From Paenibacillus sp. FSL R7-0337 (lineage in GTDB: Bacteria > Bacillota > Bacilli > Paenibacillales > Paenibacillaceae), in NCBI RefSeq assembly GCF_037969875.1, contig NZ_CP150218.1, positions 186,001 to 250,000 of the forward strand: a DNA stretch of 64,000 nucleotides, read 5' to 3'. The notes under the pieces were generated by a model that made no database searches, was not told the DNA's origin, and saw nothing but the letters and a program-made list of their open reading frames with translations. Positions 48,289 through 56,619 of this stretch are shown one piece after another; positions within the stretch are counted from its first letter, which is position 1; every line of letters begins with the position of its first letter. The translations under genes and the position numbers were made by a program.

Positions 48289-49149
48289 ATGCCTGAAGCG
48301 CTGGAGGTTGTCCTGCGGACCTTGTTTGCGGTGGTCGTCTTGTTCTTTCTCACTAAACTTCTGGGGAAGCGGCAGGTTTCGCAGCTGTCGTTCTTTGAGT
48401 ACATTACAGGCATCACAATAGGCAGTATTGCGGCATATATCTCGCTGGATACGGACAAAACCTGGCATCTGGGCCTAATTGCTCTAGGCGTCTGGGTCGG
48501 CTGCTCCCTGCTGATTGAGTTCCTGCAGATCAAGAGTAAGAAAGCCCGCGATTTCATTGACTTCAAATCGACCGTGCTGATCAAGGACGGCAAGATTCTG
48601 GAGGACAATATGAAAAAGGAGCGGATCAGCACGGATGAGCTGCTGGAGGAGCTGCGCAAGAAGGATGTCTTCAAATTGGCCGATGTTGAGTTTGCCATTA
48701 TGGAGTCGGACGGGGCAATTAACGTACTCCAGAAAAAGGAGAATCTGCCCCTGACCGCCAAGGATCTCGGGGTTAAGGTAGCGCCGGAGAAAGAGACACT
48801 GGCTGTCATCATGGATGGTGAGATTATGGACGAACCGCTGGACAGCATGAATCTCTCCAGGGCGTGGCTTAAGGATGAGCTGGACAAAATGAACCTGACC
48901 GTAAAGGACGTCTTCCTCGGCCAGGTGGATTCCTACGGTGAGCTGACCGTGGATCTGTATGCGGATAATGTGAAGGTGCCGCAGCCGCAGGATAAACCTC
49001 AGCTGTATGCGCTGCTGAAGAAATGCGAAGCCGATCTGGAGCTGTTCGGTCTGTCCACCAAGAACAAAGCGGCGAAGCAAATGTACGGAAATTGTTCAGA
49101 GCAATTGCAGGAGCTGCTGCAGAAGCTGAAGCCGTTTATCCAGAACTGA
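48289..49149 (+). CDS. DUF421 (YetF-like) membrane protein with DUF1657-like C-terminus
   Basis: 286 residues. Three TM segments (~5-25, ~37-55, ~62-80) in the DUF421 arrangement (FFLTKLLGKRQVSQLSFFEYITGITIGSIAAY), then the cytoplasmic beta-rich domain (VLIKDGKILEDNMKKERIST, DELLEELRKK). The C-terminal ~45 residues (LLKKCEADLELFGLSTKNKA...EQLQELLQKLKPFI) align without gaps with DUF1657 and are not part of the usual DUF421 unit: about 14 of 42 positions match the DUF1657 protein encoded just upstream. DUF421 proteins are linked to spore germination and stress; their mechanism is unknown. Confidence 0.85.
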   Translation: MPEALEVVLRTLFAVVVLFFLTKLLGKRQVSQLSFFEYITGITIGSIAAYISLDTDKTWHLGLIALGVWVGCSLLIEFLQIKSKKARDFIDFKSTVLIKDGKILEDNMKKERISTDELLEELRKKDVFKLADVEFAIMESDGAINVLQKKENLPLTAKDLGVKVAPEKETLAVIMDGEIMDEPLDSMNLSRAWLKDELDKMNLTVKDVFLGQVDSYGELTVDLYADNVKVPQPQDKPQLYALLKKCEADLELFGLSTKNKAAKQMYGNCSEQLQELLQKLKPFIQN

Positions 49150-49260
49150 CAGCAGTTGACCAAGCGGACAACAGGGAGGTTTTCCATTCGGGCGCTGTAG
49201 AGGTATACTATAATCGATTTCATAGGATCTATTTCAAATATAGGGAGGATGCTGCCGATT

Positions 49261-50238
49261 ATGGACTATGTGAAGCTGGGGAAGACCGGACTGGAAGTAT
49301 CACGAATCTGCCTGGGGTGTATGAGCTATGGGGTGCCGGAACGCGGAACCCATTCTTGGTCGCTGAGTGAGCATGAGAGCCGGCCGTTTATCCGCAAAGC
49401 TCTGGAGCTGGGCATTAACTTCTTCGACACGGCTAATATCTATTCGGATGGGACCAGTGAAGAGATTGTCGGACGGGCCCTCAAGGAGTTCGCCTCCCGT
49501 GACGAGATTGTGCTGGCCACCAAGGTGCATGGCCGCATGCGTACCGGCCCCAATGGCGGAGGACTGTCGCGCAAAGCCATCCTGAGCGAAATCGATCATA
49601 GCCTGAAGCGGCTGGGCACAGATTATGTGGACCTGTATCAGATTCACCGCTGGGACCCGTCCACTCCGGTTGAGGAGACGATGGAAGCCCTGCATGATGT
49701 GGTAAAAGCGGGCAAAGCCCGCTACATCGGCGCTTCCTCCATGCCTGCATGGCAATTCCTCAAGGCACTGCATACCGCAGAGCGCCATGGCTGGACCCGG
49801 TTCGTGTCGATGCAGAACTATGTGAACCTGCTGTACCGGGAGGAGGAACGGGAGATGCTGCCGCTGTGTGAAGCGGAAGGCATCGGCGTAATTCCGTGGA
49901 GTCCGCTGGCCCGCGGCCGGCTGACCCGGGACTGGCAGGAGACGAGCGCCCGCTCGGAGAGTGATCAGTTCGGCAAGCTGCTGTATTCACAGACGGAGGA
50001 AGCGGACCGGCTGGTGGCCCTGCGGCTGAAGGAGATTGCGGAGCAGCGGGAGATTCCTCGTGCACAGGTGGCACTGGCTTGGGTACTTCAGAAGAAGCCT
50101 GTCACAGCGCCGATAGTTGGAGCAACCCGGATGAGCCATCTGGAGGATGCCGCCGCAGCGGTATCGGTCACCCTCACTGATGAGGAAATCCGGCGGCTTG
50201 AGGAGCCTTATGTACCTCATCCGGTAATGGGCTTTTAG
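49261..50238 (+). CDS. aldo/keto reductase
   Basis: 325 residues from ATG 49261; the ATG at 49249 touches the AGGGAGG site and is too close. LGKTGLEVSRICLGCMSYGV, FFDTANIYSDGTSEEIVGRAL (catalytic Asp, Tyr), VLATKVHGRM (Lys) and DLYQIHRWDPSTPVEETMEAL (His) give the complete catalytic tetrad of the AKR fold; IVGATRMSHLEDAAAAVSV is the NADP-binding end. It resembles the YhdN/Gfo-like AKR11 type in Bacillales. Broad aldehyde or ketone reduction with NADPH is the family role. Confidence 0.9.
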   Translation: MDYVKLGKTGLEVSRICLGCMSYGVPERGTHSWSLSEHESRPFIRKALELGINFFDTANIYSDGTSEEIVGRALKEFASRDEIVLATKVHGRMRTGPNGGGLSRKAILSEIDHSLKRLGTDYVDLYQIHRWDPSTPVEETMEALHDVVKAGKARYIGASSMPAWQFLKALHTAERHGWTRFVSMQNYVNLLYREEEREMLPLCEAEGIGVIPWSPLARGRLTRDWQETSARSESDQFGKLLYSQTEEADRLVALRLKEIAEQREIPRAQVALAWVLQKKPVTAPIVGATRMSHLEDAAAAVSVTLTDEEIRRLEEPYVPHPVMGF

Positions 50239-50269
50239 CACTGGCATTATATGATAATGTGACTTGAAC

Positions 50270-50302
50270 AGGAGCCGGATGACGGCTCCTTATTTGTTTT
50301 TT
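50270..50302 (+). terminator. terminator after the aldo/keto reductase
   Basis: AGGAGCC (50270-50276) and GGCTCCT (50284-50290) form the stem, followed by TATTTGTTTTTT. Confidence 0.8.
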
Positions 50303-50401
50303 ATAGCTTGGAATACTAGCTATTATATAATGTAGGCGCTTTCTGGTATGATTAGCTTATATGTACATACCTTTTTTTGGAATAGGATGGTGTTATTATT
50401 C

Positions 50402-51379
50402 ATGAATCTTCAAGAAGCAACCGCTCTAATTGATTCAATCCGAAGTAATCTGGCACAAGTTATTGTCGGCAAGGAGGGCGGCGTGAACCTGCTGCTGACC
50501 GCCTTGCTGGCGAATGGTCATGTGCTGCTGGAGGATGTGCCTGGAACCGGAAAGACGCTGCTCGCCAAAACACTGGCCCGTTCCCTGGACTGCACTTTCA
50601 AGCGGATTCAGTTCACACCCGACCTGCTGCCGTCCGACTTAAGCGGCATCAATTACTATAATCAGAAGACCGGCGAATTTCAATTCCGCCCGGGCCCGGT
50701 ATTTGCCAGCATTCTGCTTGCGGATGAGATCAACCGGGCTACGCCGCGCACCCAGTCCAGCCTGCTGGAGTGTATGGAGGAGCGGCAGATTACGATTGAC
50801 GGCGTGACGCATGAGCTGGAGCGGCCGTTCCTGGTTATTGCTACCCAGAATCCGGTGGACAGCCAGGGGACCTTTCCGCTGCCTGAAGCGCAGCTGGACC
50901 GGTTCCTCATGCGGATTACCAGCGGGTATCCGTCATTTGAGGAAGGGGTACATATCCTCCAAAGATTCCGCCAAAATAACCCGCTGGAGGATACCGCTGC
51001 GGTGGCCACGGCCCGGCAGATTCAGGACATACAACGTCTGGCTGCGGAGGTTGCCGTCAGTGACGAGCTGCTCGCTTATATGATGCGCGTGGTCGAGGCC
51101 ACCCGCACCTCTCCGGCGGTCCGTCTGGGAGCAAGTCCCCGGGCAGCTTTTGCCTTGCTGCGTGCCTCGCAGGGGTACGCACTGATCCAGGGCAGAAGCT
51201 ACTGTATACCGGATGATATCAAAGAGGTTGCAGTTTCTGTGCTGGCGCACCGGCTGATTCTTCAGCGTGGTCCCGGAGTCCGTGAAGGCCAGTCGGCAGA
51301 GGTAGTGCTTCAGGTGCTGCGTGAAATCGAGGTACCTGCTGAACCTGCGGTCCTGTCCAGAGGCGGAAGGGTGGAGTGA
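50402..51379 (+). CDS. MoxR-type AAA ATPase
   Basis: 325 residues from ATG 50402; an in-frame extension to 50348 has no ribosome site. Walker A DVPGTGKTLLAKTLARSL, Walker B SILLADEINRATPRTQSSLLECMEE, sensor 1 LVIATQNPVDSQGTFPLPEA and LDRFLMRI are complete. MoxR ATPases help assemble or activate partner proteins, often through VWA-like DUF58 proteins. Located 3 bp before a DUF58 gene and then a large membrane protein: the usual MoxR-DUF58-TgpA-like order. Confidence 0.92.
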   Translation: MNLQEATALIDSIRSNLAQVIVGKEGGVNLLLTALLANGHVLLEDVPGTGKTLLAKTLARSLDCTFKRIQFTPDLLPSDLSGINYYNQKTGEFQFRPGPVFASILLADEINRATPRTQSSLLECMEERQITIDGVTHELERPFLVIATQNPVDSQGTFPLPEAQLDRFLMRITSGYPSFEEGVHILQRFRQNNPLEDTAAVATARQIQDIQRLAAEVAVSDELLAYMMRVVEATRTSPAVRLGASPRAAFALLRASQGYALIQGRSYCIPDDIKEVAVSVLAHRLILQRGPGVREGQSAEVVLQVLREIEVPAEPAVLSRGGRVE

Positions 51380-51382
51380 TCC

Positions 51383-52468
51383 ATGTCGCTGCCGTGGTTC
51401 ATTGCAAGCACGTTCATTCTGCTGGTCTTGATCTCGCTGATCTATGACCGGAATGCACTGAAGAAGGTCAGCTATACCCGTTACTTCTCTGCCAAAGCGG
51501 TGTACGCCGGAGAACAGGTAGAGATGGTTGAGGAGATTCTGAACAAGAAGCTGCTGCCGCTGCCTTGGCTGCGGCTGGAATCCAGCATAGCTAAGGGGCT
51601 TGAATTCGGTAACCAGGAGAATCTGGGCATCAGCAGCGGAGAGATTTCCCAGAATCATGTTAGCCTGTTCTTCCTGAGGTCTTTCCGCCAGATCAAACGG
51701 CGTCATAATATCACTTGCAGGGAGCGGGGGCTGTTCGTCCTGGAGACGGCAACCATGACTACCGGCGATCTGTTCGGACTGAGCCGCAGCGCCAAGACCT
51801 TCCCGCTTCATCTGGAGCTGCTGGTCTACCCCGGATTGCTGCGTTTCCATGACCTTCCGTTGCCGGTTCACAGCTGGCTTGGAGAGCTGCCGGTCAAACG
51901 CTGGATTGTCGAAGATCCGTTCCTGACCGCCGGTACAAGAGAGTACAGCGCAGGGGATTCCCTGGCGAGCATTAACTGGAAGGCGACTGCCCGGACAGGA
52001 AGTATGCAGGTGCATCAGAAGGATTACACCGCCGATTCCCGGCTGGTTATCTGCCTGAACGTAGAGACCAGTGAGTCCATGTGGAGAACGGTTACCGATG
52101 TGCAGCGCATAGAGCTGGGTATCCGCTATGCGGCGACTGTAGCCGAGTATGCGATCAGCCACGGGATTGAGGTCCGGCTGCTCAGCAATGGAAGACTGGA
52201 CGGCAGCGGGGCGAGAGATTCGGTGGACACCTGGTCCATTGCCCATACCGAGGAGTTCCTTGGCCTGCTGGCCAGACTGAATCTGGACCGGACTGTGCCG
52301 ATGAGCAGGCTGATGGAGATTGAAGCGGACAAGGGTGAGGGAGATATGGATTATCTGATCATCACCTGCCACCGGGGGGCAGAGCTGCAGTTGGCAGCGT
52401 CAGGGTTAAGCTTCCTCGGGAACGGTGTAGAGTGGCTGGATATTCCGGCAGAAGGGGGCGGTGAGTGA
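51383..52468 (+). CDS. DUF58 domain protein
   Basis: 361 residues. An N-terminal TM (~5-22) is followed by a beta-rich extracytoplasmic-like part and the DUF58/VWA-like domain (GTREYSAGDSLASINWKATA, RTGSMQVHQKDYTADSRLVI, then CLNVETSESMW). The Asp-x-x-Leu-x-x-Ile-x-Trp motif (GDSLASINWK) is the DUF58 hallmark. It likely works with the MoxR ATPase on envelope proteins. The start overlaps a ribosome site 6 bases upstream; it ends one base into the next start (TGATG). Confidence 0.88.
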   Translation: MSLPWFIASTFILLVLISLIYDRNALKKVSYTRYFSAKAVYAGEQVEMVEEILNKKLLPLPWLRLESSIAKGLEFGNQENLGISSGEISQNHVSLFFLRSFRQIKRRHNITCRERGLFVLETATMTTGDLFGLSRSAKTFPLHLELLVYPGLLRFHDLPLPVHSWLGELPVKRWIVEDPFLTAGTREYSAGDSLASINWKATARTGSMQVHQKDYTADSRLVICLNVETSESMWRTVTDVQRIELGIRYAATVAEYAISHGIEVRLLSNGRLDGSGARDSVDTWSIAHTEEFLGLLARLNLDRTVPMSRLMEIEADKGEGDMDYLIITCHRGAELQLAASGLSFLGNGVEWLDIPAEGGGE

Positions 52469-53799
52469 TGACTTCCCGAATCCCGGATGCCTTCAAAGAA
52501 AATTTCGCCATATGGATGTCAGCCCTCATCGAATGGCTGCTGCTGCTCCCCGTATGGCTGGTGCTCCAGACTTATTTCCAGCCGGAGGCCGAGGCGCTGC
52601 GCTGGATCTATCTGCTGCCGGTACTGGCCGCAGCTGGTGTACTGCTGCGGAAGATATGCAACCGCCGCTGGAAGCAGCTGCTGGCGGCGCTGGTTCTCGG
52701 AGCTATTACAGTTGCATTAACCGGTACGCTGACACTTATGGGCCTTCCGCTGGCAGCCGGAGCGGCAGTGTCTGCCTTCCTTGGTATGACGGCAGCCACA
52801 CGGGTGAACCGGCTGTGGCTGTACATCAGCGGGATTATCCTTTATTTTGTCGCTTCGATTGCCTTCCCGCGCATACCCGGTCTCCAGCCGAGTGCAGCGG
52901 TGCTCACCTGGAGCGGCAGCCTATGCCTGATCCTGGCACTGCTGGCTACGAACAGCACCCACCTGCGTTATAGCTCCTTGAACGGAGGTGCAGGAAATCT
53001 GCCACAAGGACTTCGGCGGCATAACCGGATGTTCGTGGTCGGTTTCATTATCCTGGCAGCACTGCTTGCGGCGGGGGGCGGTAAGGCGGTAGGAATGCTG
53101 CTATGGAATATGACGCGGGCATTCTTCGCCTGGCTCAGCCGGTTATCCTCCGGTTCCGAGGAGGCACCGCCAGCAGAAGCACCGCCTGCGGCCATCCCTG
53201 CCATGCCTGCAGCGGAGCCGGGTGAACCGGGCTTGCTGTCGATGATTCTAAATATAGGCTTTTATATTCTAGGAGCGGCAGCTATTCTTGCGGTACTCTA
53301 TTTTATCCTACGTTGGTTATACAGAAATACAGGAGGCATCCTGCGCAGAGCGATGGACAGGCTGTTGTCCCTGCTGCGCAGAGAGACGCCAGCGGTTTCG
53401 GGGTATCAGGATGAGGAGACCAGCCTGTTCAACTGGGAGCAGACCGTTCAGGACTTCCGCCAATATGTGCGCTCCAAGCTGACACCAGCCAGCCGCCGCG
53501 ACCGCTGGGAGGGGATGGACGGAAGCCGCGAGCGCATCCGCTGGCTCTACCGGCACTGGCTGCGGGCTAGACATGCGGAAGGGTATGAGGTGAAGCCCTA
53601 CCTGACCCCGCAGGAGACAGCCGCCGATGTAGCCGCCTGGTCGCAAGGCCAGAAGCGTGCGAACAAGCACTCTGGCAGCGGGCAACCCGCCCACGACCGG
53701 CTACTCAGCCTATATAACAAGGCCCGCTACACCGAGGAGGAGTTGTCTGAACTTACTGCCGCTGAGGCGGCAGCGCTTAAGGAGCAGTTGAAGCTGTAG
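52468..53799 (+). CDS. DUF4129-like membrane protein of the MoxR operon
   Basis: 443 residues. Six or so TM segments (~15-35, ~45-62, ~70-100, ~112-130, ~138-155, ~188-208) are followed by a Pro/Ala-rich linker with EEAPPAEAPPAAIPAMPAAE, another TM (~255-280), and a soluble C-terminal domain (LFNWEQTVQDFRQYVRSKLT, RERIRWLYRHWLRARHAEGY, YLTPQETAADVAAW) of DUF4129 type. In related operons this position is followed by a transglutaminase-like TgpA protein; here a MerR regulator follows, so the transglutaminase is missing or elsewhere. ATG 52468 overlaps the preceding stop. Confidence 0.7.
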   Translation: MTSRIPDAFKENFAIWMSALIEWLLLLPVWLVLQTYFQPEAEALRWIYLLPVLAAAGVLLRKICNRRWKQLLAALVLGAITVALTGTLTLMGLPLAAGAAVSAFLGMTAATRVNRLWLYISGIILYFVASIAFPRIPGLQPSAAVLTWSGSLCLILALLATNSTHLRYSSLNGGAGNLPQGLRRHNRMFVVGFIILAALLAAGGGKAVGMLLWNMTRAFFAWLSRLSSGSEEAPPAEAPPAAIPAMPAAEPGEPGLLSMILNIGFYILGAAAILAVLYFILRWLYRNTGGILRRAMDRLLSLLRRETPAVSGYQDEETSLFNWEQTVQDFRQYVRSKLTPASRRDRWEGMDGSRERIRWLYRHWLRARHAEGYEVKPYLTPQETAADVAAWSQGQKRANKHSGSGQPAHDRLLSLYNKARYTEEELSELTAAEAAALKEQLKL

Positions 53800-53842
53800 C
53801 TGAATCATTACATTCAGTGAATACGGGAAAGGAGCGGCAGGC

Positions 53843-54250
53843 ATGACCCTTTATCTGCGCGGTGAACTGGCTAAAGAGGCTCAGATTAATTTAGAGACGC
53901 TCAGATTCTATGAGAAGAAAGGGCTGATTCCGCTGCCTCAGCGTTCAGCAGGCGGGTATCGGCTGTATCCGGAGGAGACGCTTCTCCGGATTGCTTTTAT
54001 CCGTAATGCCAAGAACTGCGGGTTCACACTTCAGGAGATTAAGAAGGCACTCGTTAAATCTGCGGACCGCAGCATCGGAATCGATGATTTCGCCCAAGTC
54101 ATTGAGCGGAAGATCGCCGCTGTCGATCTGGAGATTGCCCGGAGGAACGAGACACGCAGTCGGCTTGAAGCGTTAAAGTCCGGTCTTCTGTCTCAAGACA
54201 GGCACCCGGGCGTGCAGGATACGCTTACTATGTTGAACATGAATGATTAA
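53843..54250 (+). CDS. MerR-family transcriptional regulator
   Basis: 135 residues. RGELAKEAQINLETLRFYEK, KGLIPLPQRSAGGYRLYPEE and RIAFIRNAKNCGFTLQEIKK form the MerR DNA-binding domain and recognition wing. The dimerisation helix (~80-120, DFAQVIERKIAAVDLEIARR) is followed by a short tail. No metal-binding Cys motif typical of MerR/ZntR is present in the C-terminus (one Cys, in KNCGF), so the effector is likely organic or oxidative. A MerR-type promoter with a long spacer lies just downstream, in front of the hydrolase gene. Confidence 0.88.
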   Translation: MTLYLRGELAKEAQINLETLRFYEKKGLIPLPQRSAGGYRLYPEETLLRIAFIRNAKNCGFTLQEIKKALVKSADRSIGIDDFAQVIERKIAAVDLEIARRNETRSRLEALKSGLLSQDRHPGVQDTLTMLNMND

Positions 54251-54285
54251 CCCGCTGTCACCTGTAATGCTGGAGGAATTGCCGC

Positions 54286-54317
54286 TTGACTCTGTATATA
54301 GCTACAGGGTTTATAGT
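54286..54317 (+). promoter_or_regulatory. MerR-type promoter of the alpha/beta hydrolase
   Basis: TTGACT (54286-54291) and TTATAG (54311-54316) are 19 bp apart (20 bp to TATAGT), the over-long spacing that MerR proteins correct. The spacer holds CTGTA-TATAGC-TACAG, a dyad placed where MerR dimers bind. Confidence 0.75.
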
Positions 54318-54352
54318 AGGAGCATCCCAGGATAACAGGAGGAATTACACGT

Positions 54353-55318
54353 ATGTTGTATCCGAGCAGCACCCCGATTGAACAGCTGCAGGCCATTAGT
54401 GCTTATCTGAAAAGCAATAATAATTATTCCAGAAGACCGGTTCAGGAGATCCGGGCGGCGGCAGTGGAAGCTTCCAGGCAGTTACCCTTACTTGAAGGCG
54501 TGAAGGTTGAACCGGTTGAGGCGGAGACCTTCAGCGGAGAGTGGGTCAGGGCGGAGGGGAAAAGTCTACTAAGTGAAGGACAATTGCAACCCACGGAGAA
54601 CAAGGTCATTCTATATTTTCACGGTGGAGGGTTCGTGTCTGGCAACTGCGAGATCTATAGGGATCTGGCAGCCCGTCTATCTGAAGCAGCTGGGGGAATT
54701 ACCGTTTTAACTGTGGAGTACCGGCTTGCACCGGAGTTCTGCTACCCGGCAGCCAATGAGGATTGCCTTGCTGCTTACCATTGGCTGCTGGAACGGGGCG
54801 TTCATGCCGGCAATATCATAGTCTGCGGAGACTCCGTAGGAGCCACGCTTGCGCTGATGACCTTGATTACGCTGCGGGAGCAGGGAGACGGGCTTCCTGC
54901 CGGTGTCTGCCTGCTATCTCCCCATGCCGATCTTGTTCAATTGGATGGGGAGTCTTATGACAGCCGTGCGGGAACGGACCCGACAGGAAGCCGGGCAGCG
55001 AATCAGAGAATGATTGTGGAATATATGGGGGACTTTGGCGGTGCATGGCCTGCGATATTGTCACCGCTAAGACTGGATCTCCGGGGCTTGCCGCCCCTGC
55101 TCATACAGGCGGGTGATCATGAGGTGCTGCTGAGTGATGCAGAGCGTTTGGCTGAACAAGCAAGGGCTGCGGACATCACTGTAGAGCTTCAGATCTGGGA
55201 GAACATGTGGTGCGCCTTTCAGCTGATGGCTGCCATGCTTCCTGAAGCGCAGCAGGCCATTGGAAATATAGGCAGCTTCATTAAGAGAGTATTGCAGCTG
55301 GAGGGCAGGCAAGATTAA
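54353..55318 (+). CDS. alpha/beta hydrolase (HSL/esterase family), catalytic His replaced
   Basis: 321 residues. The oxyanion HGGGFVSG, the nucleophile elbow CGDSVGATLAL (Ser), and the acid in QAGDHEVLLSDAE are those of hormone-sensitive-lipase-type carboxylesterases. In relatives the catalytic His lies in MWHVFQ; here the matching segment is NMWCAFQLMA, with Cys in its place and no nearby His, so the triad is broken. It is probably not an ordinary esterase; it may bind a ligand, or use another residue. ATG 54353 has AGGAGG upstream and is driven by the MerR-type promoter. Confidence 0.8.
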   Translation: MLYPSSTPIEQLQAISAYLKSNNNYSRRPVQEIRAAAVEASRQLPLLEGVKVEPVEAETFSGEWVRAEGKSLLSEGQLQPTENKVILYFHGGGFVSGNCEIYRDLAARLSEAAGGITVLTVEYRLAPEFCYPAANEDCLAAYHWLLERGVHAGNIIVCGDSVGATLALMTLITLREQGDGLPAGVCLLSPHADLVQLDGESYDSRAGTDPTGSRAANQRMIVEYMGDFGGAWPAILSPLRLDLRGLPPLLIQAGDHEVLLSDAERLAEQARAADITVELQIWENMWCAFQLMAAMLPEAQQAIGNIGSFIKRVLQLEGRQD

Positions 55319-55364
55319 CGGCTGTAGCCTGAATGGAATTGTACAGCGTATCCGTTGGACAGGG

Positions 55365-55691
55365 TCAGAACAGCAGACGCAGCAGCATCAGCGTCACAAT
55401 ACCGGTCAATACTGTGGCCAGCAGACTGCGGGTCTTGACGGCTACCCAGAAGGTGGGGAGGGCTGCGATTAGCTCTACATTGGTGGACAAGACTGCGAAC
55501 CTGCCGCCGGTTACGAACAGCTCTTGGGCAACCAGAGCAGCCATGACTGCAATCGGCACATAGCTCAGCCAGCGCATGCCCCATTCCGGGATCGTGATCC
55601 GGCTCAGCAGCATCAGCGGAAGGACACGCGGAATGAAGGTAACGAGCGCGGCTCCGAGAATGATTATAGCAATATCGGGTCTTATTTCCAT
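55365..55691 (-). CDS. azlD: AzlD-family branched-chain amino acid exporter subunit
   Basis: 108 residues from ATG 55691; the frame reaches 55760 only inside azlC. MEIRPDIAIIILGAALVTFI, PRVLPLMLLSRITIPEWGMRW and the C-terminal TM pair (LLATVLTGIVTLMLLRLL) are AzlD features. With AzlC it exports branched-chain amino acids (azaleucine resistance). It overlaps the end of azlC by 10 bp. Confidence 0.88.
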   Translation of the reverse strand: MEIRPDIAIIILGAALVTFIPRVLPLMLLSRITIPEWGMRWLSYVPIAVMAALVAQELFVTGGRFAVLSTNVELIAALPTFWVAVKTRSLLATVLTGIVTLMLLRLLF

Positions 55692-56446
55692 TGTTCCATC
55701 ACTACTCCAATCGTTGAGGCTACCAGCGCGGCAGCTATAACACCCATGCTGGGCGACCACAGCACGGAGACGATCACGGCCACCACAGCTGCTGTTATAC
55801 CGACAGTGATATCCAGTCTATACTTGCGCCGTCCCATAATGGTCAGGACCAGCAGTCCGATGAACATAGCCGGCAGGGCGAAATCCAGTCCCCACTTCTC
55901 GGGGCTGGATATCCATTGACCGAGAATAGCACCGGCAATATTGGCCAGGAACCAGTTCAGATAAGCGGTAATATTCAGGCCGTGCATCCATCTCTCGCTT
56001 ATCTGCTTCCTAGCGGCACTCTTCTGAATGGCTACGCCGAAGGTCTCATCTGTGAGCAGTGAGCCGATCAGCAGGTTGCGCAGCGGGGTCAGATACCGGA
56101 AGTAAGGCGACAATGCTGCGCTTAACAGCAGATGTCGCAGGTTAACCAGCAGAATCGTAATGATAATACCGGAGGCGCTACTCCCGGCGGCAATCATGCC
56201 AGCGGCAATAAACTGGGCCGAACCGGCGTACAGGATGATTGAGATCATGCCGATTTCGGCAAGGGTTAGCCCCGCTGTTTTCTCCACAACGCCTGCGGCG
56301 AATCCGATGCTGAGGTAACCGAGCAGCGTGGGGAGGCAGTCCTTCACCCCTTGCCAGAACGTATCGCTGCTCTCCGGCACACCTGGGCTATCTGTAACCA
56401 GGCTGCCGCCGGATAGCGGCTCCTGATGAATGGATTCTGGCTTCAT
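55682..56446 (-). CDS. azlC: AzlC-family branched-chain amino acid exporter subunit
   Basis: 254 residues from ATG 56446, which has AAGGAG about seven bases upstream; ATG 56452 is too close to it. The AzlC core reads LPTLLGYLSIGFAAGVVEKT, SIILYAGSAQFIAAGMIAAG, LVNLRHLLLSAALSPYFRYL and LLTDETFGVAIQKS, with five to six TM segments. The first ~30 residues (up to SSDTF) are hydrophilic. AzlD follows in an overlapping frame. No Lrp-type regulator is adjacent. Confidence 0.9.
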   Translation of the reverse strand: MKPESIHQEPLSGGSLVTDSPGVPESSDTFWQGVKDCLPTLLGYLSIGFAAGVVEKTAGLTLAEIGMISIILYAGSAQFIAAGMIAAGSSASGIIITILLVNLRHLLLSAALSPYFRYLTPLRNLLIGSLLTDETFGVAIQKSAARKQISERWMHGLNITAYLNWFLANIAGAILGQWISSPEKWGLDFALPAMFIGLLVLTIMGRRKYRLDITVGITAAVVAVIVSVLWSPSMGVIAAALVASTIGVVMEQWK

Positions 56447-56559
56447 GGGCATGCTCCTTCTGGGTAATGGAATAACGACTATCGCCGGTAACGAATACAC
56501 TGTATTATAATATCTATTAATTCATAGTGAATATCAAGGGAATATTAGCTGTAATTGTA

Positions 56560-56608
56560 AAAAGGGTTCCGCCGTCCACAGAGCGATCTGCGGCAGCGGA
56601 ACCCTTTT
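56560..56608 (-). terminator. terminator of the beta-galactosidase gene
   Basis: GGGTTCCGC (56564-56572) and GCGGAACCC (56596-56604) with flanking A4/T4; on the minus strand it follows the GH42 stop and ends in T5. It also separates azlC's upstream region. Confidence 0.85.
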
Positions 56609-56619
56609 GGAGTTCTTGG

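Noticed and set aside
48180..48887. 235-codon minus-strand frame opposite the DUF421 gene
   Set aside because: Ser/Arg-rich shadow of a clear DUF421 coding region.
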